DNA from: Oxalobacteraceae bacterium
GTDB taxonomy: Bacteria; Pseudomonadota; Gammaproteobacteria; Burkholderiales; Burkholderiaceae_D
NCBI GenBank assembly: GCA_027490725.1
Contig: JAIXXN010000057.1
Location: 1 to 64,000 of the forward strand
DNA: 64,000 nt
Direction: 5' to 3'
Below the pieces are notes generated by a model. The model was not told the DNA's origin, ran no database searches, and was given only the letters and a program-made list of their open reading frames with translations. Below, piece by piece: positions 42,388 through 50,648 of this stretch. The position numbers and the translations under genes were made by a program. Position 1 is the stretch's first letter. Each line of letters begins with the position of its first letter.

Positions 42388-43482
42388 AACTCGACCAGAA
42401 AGCCGGCGCCCAGTGACTTCTGCGAATAGTTGTAGTCGATTAGGCTCTGGCCGTAACCGCTAAAGCCCTGCAGATAGCCTTTCAGGTTGGCGCGCACGGG
42501 AAATGCCCAGCCGAACTGCAGGCCGCCGTGGCGCTTCTTGAAGTTGCGCCGTCCGGTGACGGACCACTCGTGGCCATCGACGCGGTAACTGAGCTGCAGG
42601 TCGCCGTGACCGAGATAGTCGGCAATGTCGTAATTGTCATTATTCGAGCGGGCGTTATCGAGCCGTTTCCAGAGCCGGAAGGCCAGCGCGAAACGCTCTT
42701 TCTCTGCGCCGATTTCCGCATACACCCGGTTCCAGCTACGCAAAAGCGTCGAGGTCTGGCCATTCGACTGGTGTACCGCGCCCAGCGTCAGATAGCGGAC
42801 GTCAATCACCCCCAGCGGGATGTTGAACGGTGCCGTCAGCATGACTTCGGGCTGATAGTTGGTCTCGCGGAAAGGGCTGGACGCGGCGCGGTTATACGCC
42901 TGCCAGAAACTCTCCTGCGTGTAGCCAAACCACAGGTCAACCGGCGTTTGCGCTACCTGTTCCAGCAACTTCATCTTGAAACTGAGCTGGTACATCAGCT
43001 CCACATGCTTGGCCTTCAGACCGGCCGGCGTAAACTCTTCAAACGGTCCCTGATTGGAACTGCTGCTGTAATTGGCGAGCAGGATGTAGGTGTCACGGTG
43101 CGGGCGGAAGTTGAACACCCCCCGTTTGCTAGCGTTATCCAGTTCCCACCACTGCGCCATCCGCGAGATGCTTGCCGCAGGTGCCAGGGTCGCCAAGGTG
43201 GCAAACTGGGGCGGCACCAATGGCGGCGGTGGCGGGGGGGGGGGGCTGGGTCAGATCGGCAGGCAGGGCAGCCACGTCGCTACCGACGGCTTGCAGCGGC
43301 GCTTTGGTCAAGCCGTCATAACAGGTGAGACGGGCGCTGGCATCGCCCAGCAGGGCGCAACGTTCCAGCCGCTGTTCCAGCTCACTGCTAGCGTTTGCAT
43401 AGCCAGTCAGCAGCAGGCAGGCGAGCGGCAAGGCAAGGTGCAACCGTGTGCAGGGCAGCGCGGTTGATGCAGAAACGTTCAT
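42384..43482 (-). pseudogene. pldA: Outer-membrane phospholipase A, frame-disrupted at a 12-base C tract (possible phase-variable pldA)
   Basis: Two overlapping frames together encode PldA/OMPLA, a dimeric beta-barrel that hydrolyses phospholipids in the outer leaflet. The N-terminal frame starts at 43482 with a signal peptide (LPLACLLLTGYANAS) and continues to a proline stretch, after which it runs into a stop at 43135 (115 aa). The C-terminal frame carries the catalytic His and Ser in GAVHQSNGQ, the Asn in RSWNRVY, and YTQESFWQAYN, and ends at 42384. The frames switch at G12 on + (43234..43245, C12 on -). One C fewer (or two more) restores one 365-residue protein with a longer proline linker. 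A real slip, a mixed culture or a sequencing error in the homopolymer all fit. Confidence 0.85.
43234..43245. repeat. 12-base G/C homopolymer inside pldA
   Basis: A pure G12 tract on + (C12 in the coding strand of pldA), inside a proline-rich linker. Tracts of this length are slippage-prone; both frames meet here. Confidence 0.95.
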
Positions 43483-43607
43483 TATGGCTTCCTCTGAGGC
43501 ATTTTGCCTATTGTACAGACATCGTGCTCTAGAAGAAGCCCATGCGGGCGCAATCACTACCATTGAACGGCCGCGCTATCTGGTCCGGTACCCGTCTGGG
43601 CGTGCGC

Positions 43608-44093
43608 TTACTGGCTCAGCTTGAACTTGAGTTGAACGGAAATGGCGCCGTACAAGCGGTCTTTATAGGTCGGCACCACGGCGATATTGACGCCGACGCG
43701 CTGGTACTCGAAGCTGGCAGTGGGAATTGCGGCAAGGAACCAGCCGCCATTGCGCATTTTCGGATAGCCATTGAAGCCTCCTGCCACCGCGCCGAGTCGC
43801 ACCGCACCGATCTGCCACGGCTGGTAATACACGCCTGCATAGTTCGAATAAGCACGGTCGCTGTTATAGAAGCGCCCCAGTGTGACCGAGGCAACGTTCG
43901 AAAAACGGTATTCCGCTCCCAGCCCCGGGTTACTGTCATTGAGTCCCTTGTTACGCTGGAAATGATAGGAATAGAAACCGGGATTCACCCAGAGTTCTCC
44001 CAGCGGCGCGGCAGCAATGGTCTCGAACGTCTGGGCGTGTAGCGACGCGCTAGCTGTCATCAGGCTAAAGGCTACTAACAAACATCTTTTCAT
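43608..44093 (-). CDS. Small outer-membrane beta-barrel protein, unknown
   Basis: A 161-residue protein with a signal peptide (MKRCLLVAFSLMTASASLHAQ) and alternating hydrophobic beta strands (FYSYHFQ, GLGAEYRF, YNSDRAYSNYAGVYYQPW, GAVAGGFNGYP, GAISVQLKFKL), consistent with a small barrel of the PagP/OmpX size class. I could not assign a catalytic motif. It lies upstream of pldA on the same strand (125-base gap), so both may serve outer-membrane lipid or defence functions. Confidence 0.6.
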   Translation of the reverse strand: MKRCLLVAFSLMTASASLHAQTFETIAAAPLGELWVNPGFYSYHFQRNKGLNDSNPGLGAEYRFSNVASVTLGRFYNSDRAYSNYAGVYYQPWQIGAVRLGAVAGGFNGYPKMRNGGWFLAAIPTASFEYQRVGVNIAVVPTYKDRLYGAISVQLKFKLSQ

Positions 44094-44236
44094 GACGCTC
44101 CAATCGGTCGCTAGGGAAGCGCAATTATAGCCAGCCTGGCAGTAATTTTTCTCACTTTACCGAGTGTTGCTCACTGCTGTCTTACATTTGTAACAAGTGC
44201 TAACCAGACGCCTGTTTTCTTTTGCGAATTTCGCCA

Positions 44237-44242
44237 TATAAT
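44237..44242 (+). promoter_or_regulatory. -10 box (TATAAT) upstream of the DUF2799 lipoprotein gene
   Basis: Consensus TATAAT 28 bases before the ATG; the -35 is weak (around 44214..44220). Confidence 0.4.
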
Positions 44243-44270
44243 CGCCCCGAATTCACTGATCGGAACCCAT

Positions 44271-45665
44271 ATGAAACCACTTTTGCGCCTGCGTCCCCTG
44301 TTACTGGCTTTGCCGATTCTGCTGGCAGGCTGTCAGGGCACGCTGCAACGCATTGCCGACTGCAAGGTCGGTGACTGGACAGCGATCGGGCATAAGGACG
44401 GCGTCAATGGCGCGCCGGCCAATTATGCCGAGCGCAAGGAATTCTGCGATGACCACGGCGATGACAAGAAAGCCGTGGCTGGCGCTGATACGCTGTACGC
44501 CGCTGGCTGGAGCCGGGGCAACTGGGATCGCTGGTCACAATGGGGCGAGCAGGATGGCGTGCAAGGTCTGCAGGTCAGCCAGTTTGCACGGCATGTTGCC
44601 AGCGATGAGGTGCGCAAGCATGGCACGCCTATCAATCAGCCCGCTTACGATAGCGGCTGGACGCTGGGCAATTCCAACTACTGGCGTGGCATAGGGCGTA
44701 GTGCCGGTGGCGAAGGGCAGCCGCTTAGCACGCCGCTGGAAGCGGGACGTAGCCGTGCCGCTGCGACCCAGATGCGCTTCGATGAAGAGGCTTTCCGCAG
44801 CGGCTGGCAGGTCGGCAATCGTACTTTCTGGCAGGACGCAGGCTATAACGATGCCCACAATGGCGTGCCGGACAGCGAATTCCAGCAACGCGCCTTACGT
44901 GCCCGCAGTGCTGGTGTGCAGGTACAGGAAGAGGCTTACCGGGCTGCGTGGAATGGCGAGCTCATCAATTACTGGCGTAACCTCGGCACCGAGGACGCCT
45001 TGAACCGGCGCGATTTCGCTATGCGCAGCAAGGAGGCGCGGGCGCGCGGTTTGAAAGTGCTGGAAACGGAATACCGGCTAGCCTGGGAAAACCGGCTGAC
45101 CGAGTACTGGCGTCAGGCCGGTGCTGATGATGGTTACGGTAAGCCCTTCCTGCTGGAAGAGCGGATCGGGCAAGCCTCCCGTGACGGTGTGTTCGTACTG
45201 CCGTCCACGCGCTCGGTGTATAGCGCCGCATGGGAAGAACAGAATGCCCGCTACTGTGTGCCGGCCGTGGCGTTCGAGCGGGGGCGAGGAAATCAGGGCA
45301 TGGCGGTCGAGGTTTGCCGTGTCGAATTACGTGAGCAACTGAAGCACGCCTACGTCAACGGACAGGACTATCAGGCCTGTACGGTACTGTTGCGGCAGTC
45401 ATCGAACGAACTCGACGAGATGAATAGCCGTGTCAATGATGACTACCATCGACTCAGCCGGCTCGAGCGCGAAATGCGTCAGGCCAGTGAAGCCAAAGAC
45501 CGGGTGATCAATGACGAGACCAAGAAACAGGATGCGCGGCGCGAACACGAACGTCGGGAATTGCTCGGACATATACGCCGGAATGAAAGCCGCCGCGAAG
45601 AGGCACGCCGCTGGGTTGATCACTACCAGCGTGAAATGGATCGCTTGCGCCGCTTGACTTACTGA
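44271..45665 (+). CDS. DUF2799 repeat lipoprotein
   Basis: A 464-residue lipoprotein: signal ending LLAGC with Cys21 as lipid site. Residues 36-290 contain about six repeats of roughly 50 residues with the core W-x2-3-G-x2-D-[AG]-x2-G: DWTAIGHKDG, SQWGEQDGVQG, YWRGIGRSAGGEG, FWQDAGYNDAHNG, YWRNLGTEDAL and YWRQAGADDGYG. The C-terminal third (about 375-460) is charged and heptad-like (DDYHRLSRLEREMRQASEAK), a likely coiled coil. DUF2799 members are uncharacterised; a cell-envelope binding or scaffold role is inferred. Confidence 0.8.
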   Translation: MKPLLRLRPLLLALPILLAGCQGTLQRIADCKVGDWTAIGHKDGVNGAPANYAERKEFCDDHGDDKKAVAGADTLYAAGWSRGNWDRWSQWGEQDGVQGLQVSQFARHVASDEVRKHGTPINQPAYDSGWTLGNSNYWRGIGRSAGGEGQPLSTPLEAGRSRAAATQMRFDEEAFRSGWQVGNRTFWQDAGYNDAHNGVPDSEFQQRALRARSAGVQVQEEAYRAAWNGELINYWRNLGTEDALNRRDFAMRSKEARARGLKVLETEYRLAWENRLTEYWRQAGADDGYGKPFLLEERIGQASRDGVFVLPSTRSVYSAAWEEQNARYCVPAVAFERGRGNQGMAVEVCRVELREQLKHAYVNGQDYQACTVLLRQSSNELDEMNSRVNDDYHRLSRLEREMRQASEAKDRVINDETKKQDARREHERRELLGHIRRNESRREEARRWVDHYQREMDRLRRLTY

Positions 45666-45764
45666 GGTGAGGATCAGTCTGATGCGTGCATTTCCGGAAC
45701 TCCTGATGGCATAAATAAGTCGCGCTCATTGCGCTATAAATAATGCCAACATGCGTTCAATTCC

Positions 45765-45792
45765 TTGCATTTTGTGCATTTGTTGCTATGAT
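45765..45792 (+). promoter_or_regulatory. Promoter of the phosphotransacetylase-ackA-fabI operon
   Basis: TTGCAT (45765..45770), 16-base spacer, TATGAT (45787..45792) preceded by TGC, making an extended -10. The start codon is 28 bases downstream of the -10. Confidence 0.5.
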
Positions 45793-45819
45793 CGGCACGT
45801 AAATATTGACGGAGAACCA

Positions 45820-46770
45820 ATGAATTCGCCCCACCCCCATCATCCTTATTACGAACTGCTGATTGCTGCCGCGCGTAAAGCCGGAGCGGCCACGGTGGCC
45901 GTGGCGCATGCCTGTGATCGGCATGCGCTGGAAGCGGCCCTCGATGCAACCCGCATGGGGCTGATGAATCCGATACTGGTGGGACCAAGGGCGCGTATCG
46001 AGCAGGCCGCGCAGGAAGCCGGGCTCGATATTTCGGCCCTGCCCATCGTCGAGAGCGAGCACAGTCATGATTCCGCCTACAAGGCCGTCGAACTGATCCG
46101 TGAAGGCAAGGCTAGCGTGCTGATGAAGGGTAGCCTGCACACGGACGAACTGATGGGGGCCGTCGTTGCCAGTGATACAGGGCTACGCACCAGCCGTCGC
46201 CTCAGCCATTGTTTCGTGATGGATGTGCCGGGCCGTAACGAGCCGCTGATCATTACCGATGCGGCAATCAACATCACGCCGACGCTGGCCGACAAGGTCG
46301 ACATCGTGCAGAACGCCATTGATCTGGCCCACATCCTCAAGTTCGAGCCGGTGAAAGTGGCGATTCTGGCCGCTGTTGAAACGGTGAGCGCGCGCATGCC
46401 GTCTACCATCGATGCTGCAGCGCTCTGCAAAATGGCCGATCGTGGCCAGATTACCGGCGCTATCCTGGACGGTCCGCTGGCGATGGACAATGCCATCGAT
46501 CCCGAAGCGGCCGAAATCAAGCATCTGGTGTCACCGGTGGCCGGGCAAGCGAATATCCTGCTGGCGCCGGATCTGGAAGCAGGCAATATGCTGGCCAAGA
46601 GTCTGACCTTCATGGCCGGCGCTGCCGCTGCCGGCATTGTGCTGGGCGCGCGCGTGCCGATTATTCTCACCAGCCGTGCCGATTCCGTGACGGCGCGGCT
46701 GGCCTCGTGTGCCGTCGCGGTGCTGGTAGCGCGTAGCCAGCTAGCCACCGGCCGGGTGATGGGAGGCTGA
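45820..46770 (+). CDS. Phosphate acetyl/butyryltransferase
   Basis: A 316-residue PTA/PTB enzyme exchanging CoA for phosphate on acyl groups. Visible: GLMNPILVGPRARIEQAAQEAG, MKGSLHTDELMGAVVASDTGLRT, HCFVMDVPGRNEPLIITDAAINI and GPLAMDNAIDPEAAEIKH. It lacks the MaoC hydratase domain of longer bifunctional forms. GGAGA precedes the ATG. It pairs with ackA four bases downstream: acyl-CoA to acyl-phosphate to carboxylate plus ATP. Confidence 0.9.
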   Translation: MNSPHPHHPYYELLIAAARKAGAATVAVAHACDRHALEAALDATRMGLMNPILVGPRARIEQAAQEAGLDISALPIVESEHSHDSAYKAVELIREGKASVLMKGSLHTDELMGAVVASDTGLRTSRRLSHCFVMDVPGRNEPLIITDAAINITPTLADKVDIVQNAIDLAHILKFEPVKVAILAAVETVSARMPSTIDAAALCKMADRGQITGAILDGPLAMDNAIDPEAAEIKHLVSPVAGQANILLAPDLEAGNMLAKSLTFMAGAAAAGIVLGARVPIILTSRADSVTARLASCAVAVLVARSQLATGRVMGG

Positions 46771-46774
46771 CGCG

Positions 46775-47968
46775 ATGGCACCCAATGACAGCATCGTGGT
46801 CCTCAATGCCGGCTCGTCCAGCATCAAGTTTTCGCTCTACAGTGGTGCCGGGCTCGAGCTGACCTTGCGTGGCAAGATCGAAAATCTCTACAGCGGCGTG
46901 ACCCATTTCTGCGCCGAGGATGCACAGGAAACGGTGATCGGCGAGTGCCGCTGGAGCGACGCGCCGCTAGACCATCAGGCCGCCATGCGCTTCCTGCTGG
47001 AATTCGCCGATAGTCATCTGGACGGACACCGTGTGGTCGCCGTCGGCCACCGTATCGTCCATGGCGGCGTGGATTACAGCGGCCCGCAGCGCCTCGACGC
47101 CAGCGTGCTGGCGGCACTGGAACAGCTGATTCCGCTGGCGCCCCTGCATTTGCCGCACAATCTGGCACCGGTACGCGCCATGATGGCGATGGCGCCGGAC
47201 TTGCCGCAGATTGGCTGCTTCGATACGGCATTCCATGTAGGCCAGCCCGCCGCGGCGCAAGCGTTCGCGCTGCCGGCGCGGATTAGCGAACTGGGCGTGC
47301 GGCGTTACGGTTTCCACGGCCTGTCCTATGAATATATCGCGCAGCGCTTGCCGCAAGCCGATCCGGCACTGGCCCAGGCGCGCGTGGTGGCAGCTCATCT
47401 GGGCAATGGTGCCAGTATGTGCGCCATGCATGCGGGCCGCAGCGTTGCCAGCACCATGGGTTTCACCGCCGTCGACGGTCTGCCGATGGGCACCCGCTGC
47501 GGTGCCATCGATCCCGGCGTGGTACTGTACCTGATCGAGGAACTGGGCATGGACGTGGCCGCCGTGCAGAAGATGCTGTATCAGGAGTCGGGCTTGCTGG
47601 GAGTCTCCGGCATCTCCTCGGATATGCGCACGCTCGAGCAGAGTAGCGATCCGCGTGCCAGCGCCGCAATCGCACTGATGGTGTATCGCATCAGCCGGGA
47701 GCTGGGCTCGCTGGCCGCCGCACTGGGCGGGCTGGAGGCGCTGGTATTCTCGGGCGGCATCGGCGAGAACAGCGCCAGCTTGCGCGCTGCCGTGTGCCAG
47801 CAAGCCGGCTGGCTGGGCGTGCAGCTCGATGCCGAAGCGAACGCCACGGTGGGACATGGCATGCGCCGCATCAGTCGTGCCAGCAGCCGCGTGGCGGTGT
47901 GGGTCGTCCCGGCGAATGAAGAACTGATGATCGCACAACATACTTTGGACTTACTGGAGCCAGCATGA
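46775..47968 (+). CDS. ackA: Acetate kinase
   Basis: A 397-residue ASKHA-fold kinase: NAGSSSIKFSLYSG at the N-terminus, GHRIVHGG, CFDTAFHVGQPA, AHLGNGASMCAMHAG and FSGGIGEN. It interconverts acetyl-phosphate (or propionyl-phosphate) and acetate plus ATP. One position differs from the usual enzyme: MGTRCGAIDPG replaces MGTRSGDIDPG. Its stop overlaps the fabI start (ATGA). Confidence 0.92.
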   Translation: MAPNDSIVVLNAGSSSIKFSLYSGAGLELTLRGKIENLYSGVTHFCAEDAQETVIGECRWSDAPLDHQAAMRFLLEFADSHLDGHRVVAVGHRIVHGGVDYSGPQRLDASVLAALEQLIPLAPLHLPHNLAPVRAMMAMAPDLPQIGCFDTAFHVGQPAAAQAFALPARISELGVRRYGFHGLSYEYIAQRLPQADPALAQARVVAAHLGNGASMCAMHAGRSVASTMGFTAVDGLPMGTRCGAIDPGVVLYLIEELGMDVAAVQKMLYQESGLLGVSGISSDMRTLEQSSDPRASAAIALMVYRISRELGSLAAALGGLEALVFSGGIGENSASLRAAVCQQAGWLGVQLDAEANATVGHGMRRISRASSRVAVWVVPANEELMIAQHTLDLLEPA

Positions 47969-48741
47969 CGACTGCAACTGTGTACCCGATTCTGACCGGC
48001 AAACGCGCACTAGTAGTGGGCGTGGCCAATGAACACTCGATCGCGTGGGGCTGTGCGCTGGCCTTCCGCAAGCTTGGTGCCGATGTGGTGCTGACCTATC
48101 TGAATGACAAGGCCAAACCTTATGTCGAGCCACTAGCGCAAAGTATCGATGCGCAGCTATTGCCGCTGGATGTCACCCAGCCCGATCAGCTCGAAGCACT
48201 GTTTGCCACGCTGGCCACGCAAGGCCCGCTCGATATTCTGGTGCACTCGATCGCGTTTGCGCCCAAAGCAGATCTGCAAGGTGGCCTGATCGATTCCTCA
48301 CGTGACGGTTTCCTTGAGGCGATGGATGTCTCCTGCCATTCTTTCCTGCGCATGGCAAAGCTGGCCGTGCCGCTGATGACACAGGGCGGCGCCATGTTTG
48401 CGATGAGCTATCACGGCGCGGAAAAGGTGGTGCCGAACTACAATCTGATGGGCCCTGTCAAAGCTGCGCTGGAATCGGCTTGCCGCTATCTGGCCTACGA
48501 ACTGGGGCCGAAGGGCATCCGCGTGCATGCGATTTCGCCGGGGCCGCTGAAAACCCGCGCGGCCTCTGGTCTGAAGGATTTCGACCGCTTGCTCAATGAT
48601 GCGCTGACCCGTGCGCCGATCGGCGAGCTGGTGGATATTGAAGACGTTGGCAATACCTGCGCCTATCTGGCCTCGCCTTTCGCGCGCCATCTGACCGGCA
48701 GTACTGTCTATGTCGATGGTGGACTGAATATTATTGCTTGA
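47965..48741 (+). CDS. fabI: FabI-type enoyl-[acyl-carrier-protein] reductase
   Basis: A 258-residue SDR of the FabI class: GVANEHSIAWGCALAFRKLGA (nucleotide loop), LVHSIAFAPKADLQG, and the catalytic Tyr-x6-Lys in VPNYNLMGPVKAALE. It reduces the enoyl double bond in fatty-acid synthesis or, given its partners, a related acyl-CoA. Being translationally coupled to ackA and pta, it is probably an extra FabI, not the sole housekeeping one; a fabI of the main pathway is not in the window. Confidence 0.85.
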   Translation: MTTATVYPILTGKRALVVGVANEHSIAWGCALAFRKLGADVVLTYLNDKAKPYVEPLAQSIDAQLLPLDVTQPDQLEALFATLATQGPLDILVHSIAFAPKADLQGGLIDSSRDGFLEAMDVSCHSFLRMAKLAVPLMTQGGAMFAMSYHGAEKVVPNYNLMGPVKAALESACRYLAYELGPKGIRVHAISPGPLKTRAASGLKDFDRLLNDALTRAPIGELVDIEDVGNTCAYLASPFARHLTGSTVYVDGGLNIIA

Positions 48742-48766
48742 CCTTGCGCGCGTGGAAAGGTGTACC

Positions 48767-49168
48767 ATGCGGCTCATGCGTCCTGTGATCCGTTTCCTTC
48801 TGTGGCTATTGATTGCCGTCTTGCCTCTGCAAGGCGGCGCGTCGGCCTGGCTACCCTGTGTGCAGCTGAGTGCACCGCTGGCGCAGTTGAGTGCACCGCT
48901 GGCGCAGTTGAGTGCACCGCTGGTGCAGAAGTCCCACTGCGCCATGCTGGTGCCGGACGTCACACTGCGCGATCACGAGCCAGCAACTCCCACCAAGACT
49001 CAGCACGCCAAGTGTACGCATTGCACGGCATGTACGGGCGCATCCGGCGTTGCGGCGGCATCCCATGGCTTACTGGCCGTGCTGCTGGGCCGTGCGGTGT
49101 TGCCGGCCGAGTTGGCAATCAACGACCATATCCCGGCGGCGCTGGAGCGGCCACCCCAAACTGCCTGA
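48767..49168 (+). CDS. Small exported Cys-rich protein, possibly DUF2946-like, copper-operon lead gene
   Basis: A 133-residue protein with a hydrophobic N-terminus (FLLWLLIAVLPLQGGASA). Residues after it contain QLSAPLA three times, encoded by a 21-bp DNA repeat. A central Cys/His cluster (HAKCTHCTACTG) resembles metal-ligand motifs, then a hydrophobic stretch. It sits 58 bases before the TolC-type gene and the multicopper oxidase, so a copper role is inferred. ATG 48767 was chosen for GAAAGG; 48776 is possible. Confidence 0.55.
   Translation: MRLMRPVIRFLLWLLIAVLPLQGGASAWLPCVQLSAPLAQLSAPLAQLSAPLVQKSHCAMLVPDVTLRDHEPATPTKTQHAKCTHCTACTGASGVAAASHGLLAVLLGRAVLPAELAINDHIPAALERPPQTA
48863..48925 (+). 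repeat. 21-bp in-frame tandem repeat, 3 copies
   Basis: Three copies of a 21-base unit starting CAGTTGAGTGCACCGCTGG encode QLSAPLA three times within the Cys-rich protein. Confidence 0.9.
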
Positions 49169-49226
49169 GATTTTGCCGACTGCACGGGCCCAGTGCCCGT
49201 ATTCACGACATTATTGAAGGAACACA

Positions 49227-50648
49227 ATGAACAATTTACGCTTGTCGCGAGGGCAGAGTCGCCCTGCGACTTGGTCTACTGCGCCAGCGCCGCAGTCTGC
49301 GCTGCGCTGGTGGCGCCTGTCTGGTATCCTGCCAGCACTGTGGCTGGCCGGTTGCGCCAGCATGTCCGGCGACGGCGGCTATGCCGAGGTTGCGCGGCTC
49401 ACACAAGAACGTATCGGCCAGCCGGTACAGCTTGAGCGCGAGCCTGATCAGCGTGCCGAAGTGGCGGCGCTACTGGCGCAGCCCTTAACGGTGCAAGCTG
49501 CCGTGCGCCTTGCCTTGTTAAATAACGCCGGGCTGAAGGCCTCACTGTCCGAACTGGGGATCGCCGAAGCGGAGCTAGTGCAGGCTGGCCGGATGCGCAA
49601 TCCCTCGCTCAGCTTTGGTCGCGTGCGCGGTGGCGGCGAAACGGAGCTCGACCGTAGTGTCACATTCGATATTGCCGGGCTGCTGACCATGCCGGCGCGA
49701 CGCCGTATCGAACAGCACCGCTTCGAGCAGACCAAGCTATTTGCCGCAACCCAGGCTGTGCAGCTGGCGGCTGACACGCGCAGAGCCTATTACACGGCGC
49801 TTGCCGCAGTGCAGTCGGCAGAGTTTTCCGAACAGGTCGCGTTAGCAGCGGAAGCTTCGGCGCAGCTGGCCGAACGGATGCGTAAAGCGGGCAACTGGAG
49901 CCGGCTGGATCAGGCGCGTGAACAGGCATTTCAACACGATGCCATTACCCAGCTGGCGCGCGCACGGCAGGAAGCGTTTGCCAGCCGCGAAGCACTGCTG
50001 CGTTTGCTCGGTCTGAGCTCGACGGAGGGATTGCAACTGCCCGCACATCTGCCGGATCTTCCGGAACAGTTAGCCGAAGTGCGCGATGCCGAAGCGCAGG
50101 CGATGGCTAGCCGGCTCGACGTGCTCGCGGCACGCCAGTCGAGTGCGGCCAGTGCTGCCGCCCTGGGGCTGAGTCAGACCACCGGCTTCATCAATGTGTT
50201 CGAGCTGGGTTATGCCGACAAACGTAGTGGGGCGGCACCGCGTGAAAGCGGTTATCAGGTGTCGCTTGAACTGCCGCTGTTCGACTGGGGTACTGCCCGT
50301 CAGGCCGGGGCGCAGGCGGCGTATATGCAGAGTGTGTCGCGCACTGCCGAGGTTGCAGTGCAGGCGCGCTCGCAGGTGCGCCTTGCGTATGCCTCGTACC
50401 AGAGCACGTATCAGATCGCGCGCCATTATCGCGACCACGTGGTGCCCTTGCGCAAGCAGATTGCCGACGAGGTGCTGCTGCGCTACAACGGTATGCTGGC
50501 CAGCGTATTCGAACTGCTGAGTGACGCGCGCGAGCAATTACTCAGTGTCAATGGCGCCATCGAAGCCCAGCGCGATTTCTGGATCGCCGAAACCAGCTTG
50601 CAGGCCGCCATCCATGGTGGTAGTCATGAATCAAGGAGCCAGCCATGA
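49227..50648 (+). CDS. TolC-family outer-membrane efflux lipoprotein
   Basis: A 473-residue member of the RND outer-membrane factor family. Lipobox LAGC with the lipid Cys near residue 42, then two TolC-type repeats of long helices (LSELGIAEAELVQAGRMRNPSLSFG; LELPLFDWGTARQAGAQAAY; a C-terminal helix around RYNGMLASVFELLSDAREQLLS). It is followed directly by the multicopper oxidase (ATGA overlap), indicating a metal or copper export operon; no RND pump or adaptor is present here. Confidence 0.88.
   Translation: MNNLRLSRGQSRPATWSTAPAPQSALRWWRLSGILPALWLAGCASMSGDGGYAEVARLTQERIGQPVQLEREPDQRAEVAALLAQPLTVQAAVRLALLNNAGLKASLSELGIAEAELVQAGRMRNPSLSFGRVRGGGETELDRSVTFDIAGLLTMPARRRIEQHRFEQTKLFAATQAVQLAADTRRAYYTALAAVQSAEFSEQVALAAEASAQLAERMRKAGNWSRLDQAREQAFQHDAITQLARARQEAFASREALLRLLGLSSTEGLQLPAHLPDLPEQLAEVRDAEAQAMASRLDVLAARQSSAASAAALGLSQTTGFINVFELGYADKRSGAAPRESGYQVSLELPLFDWGTARQAGAQAAYMQSVSRTAEVAVQARSQVRLAYASYQSTYQIARHYRDHVVPLRKQIADEVLLRYNGMLASVFELLSDAREQLLSVNGAIEAQRDFWIAETSLQAAIHGGSHESRSQP

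Noticed and set aside
43135..43563. Minus-strand 142-aa frame as an independent gene
   Set aside because: It is the N-terminal part of pldA up to the homopolymer and should not be annotated separately.
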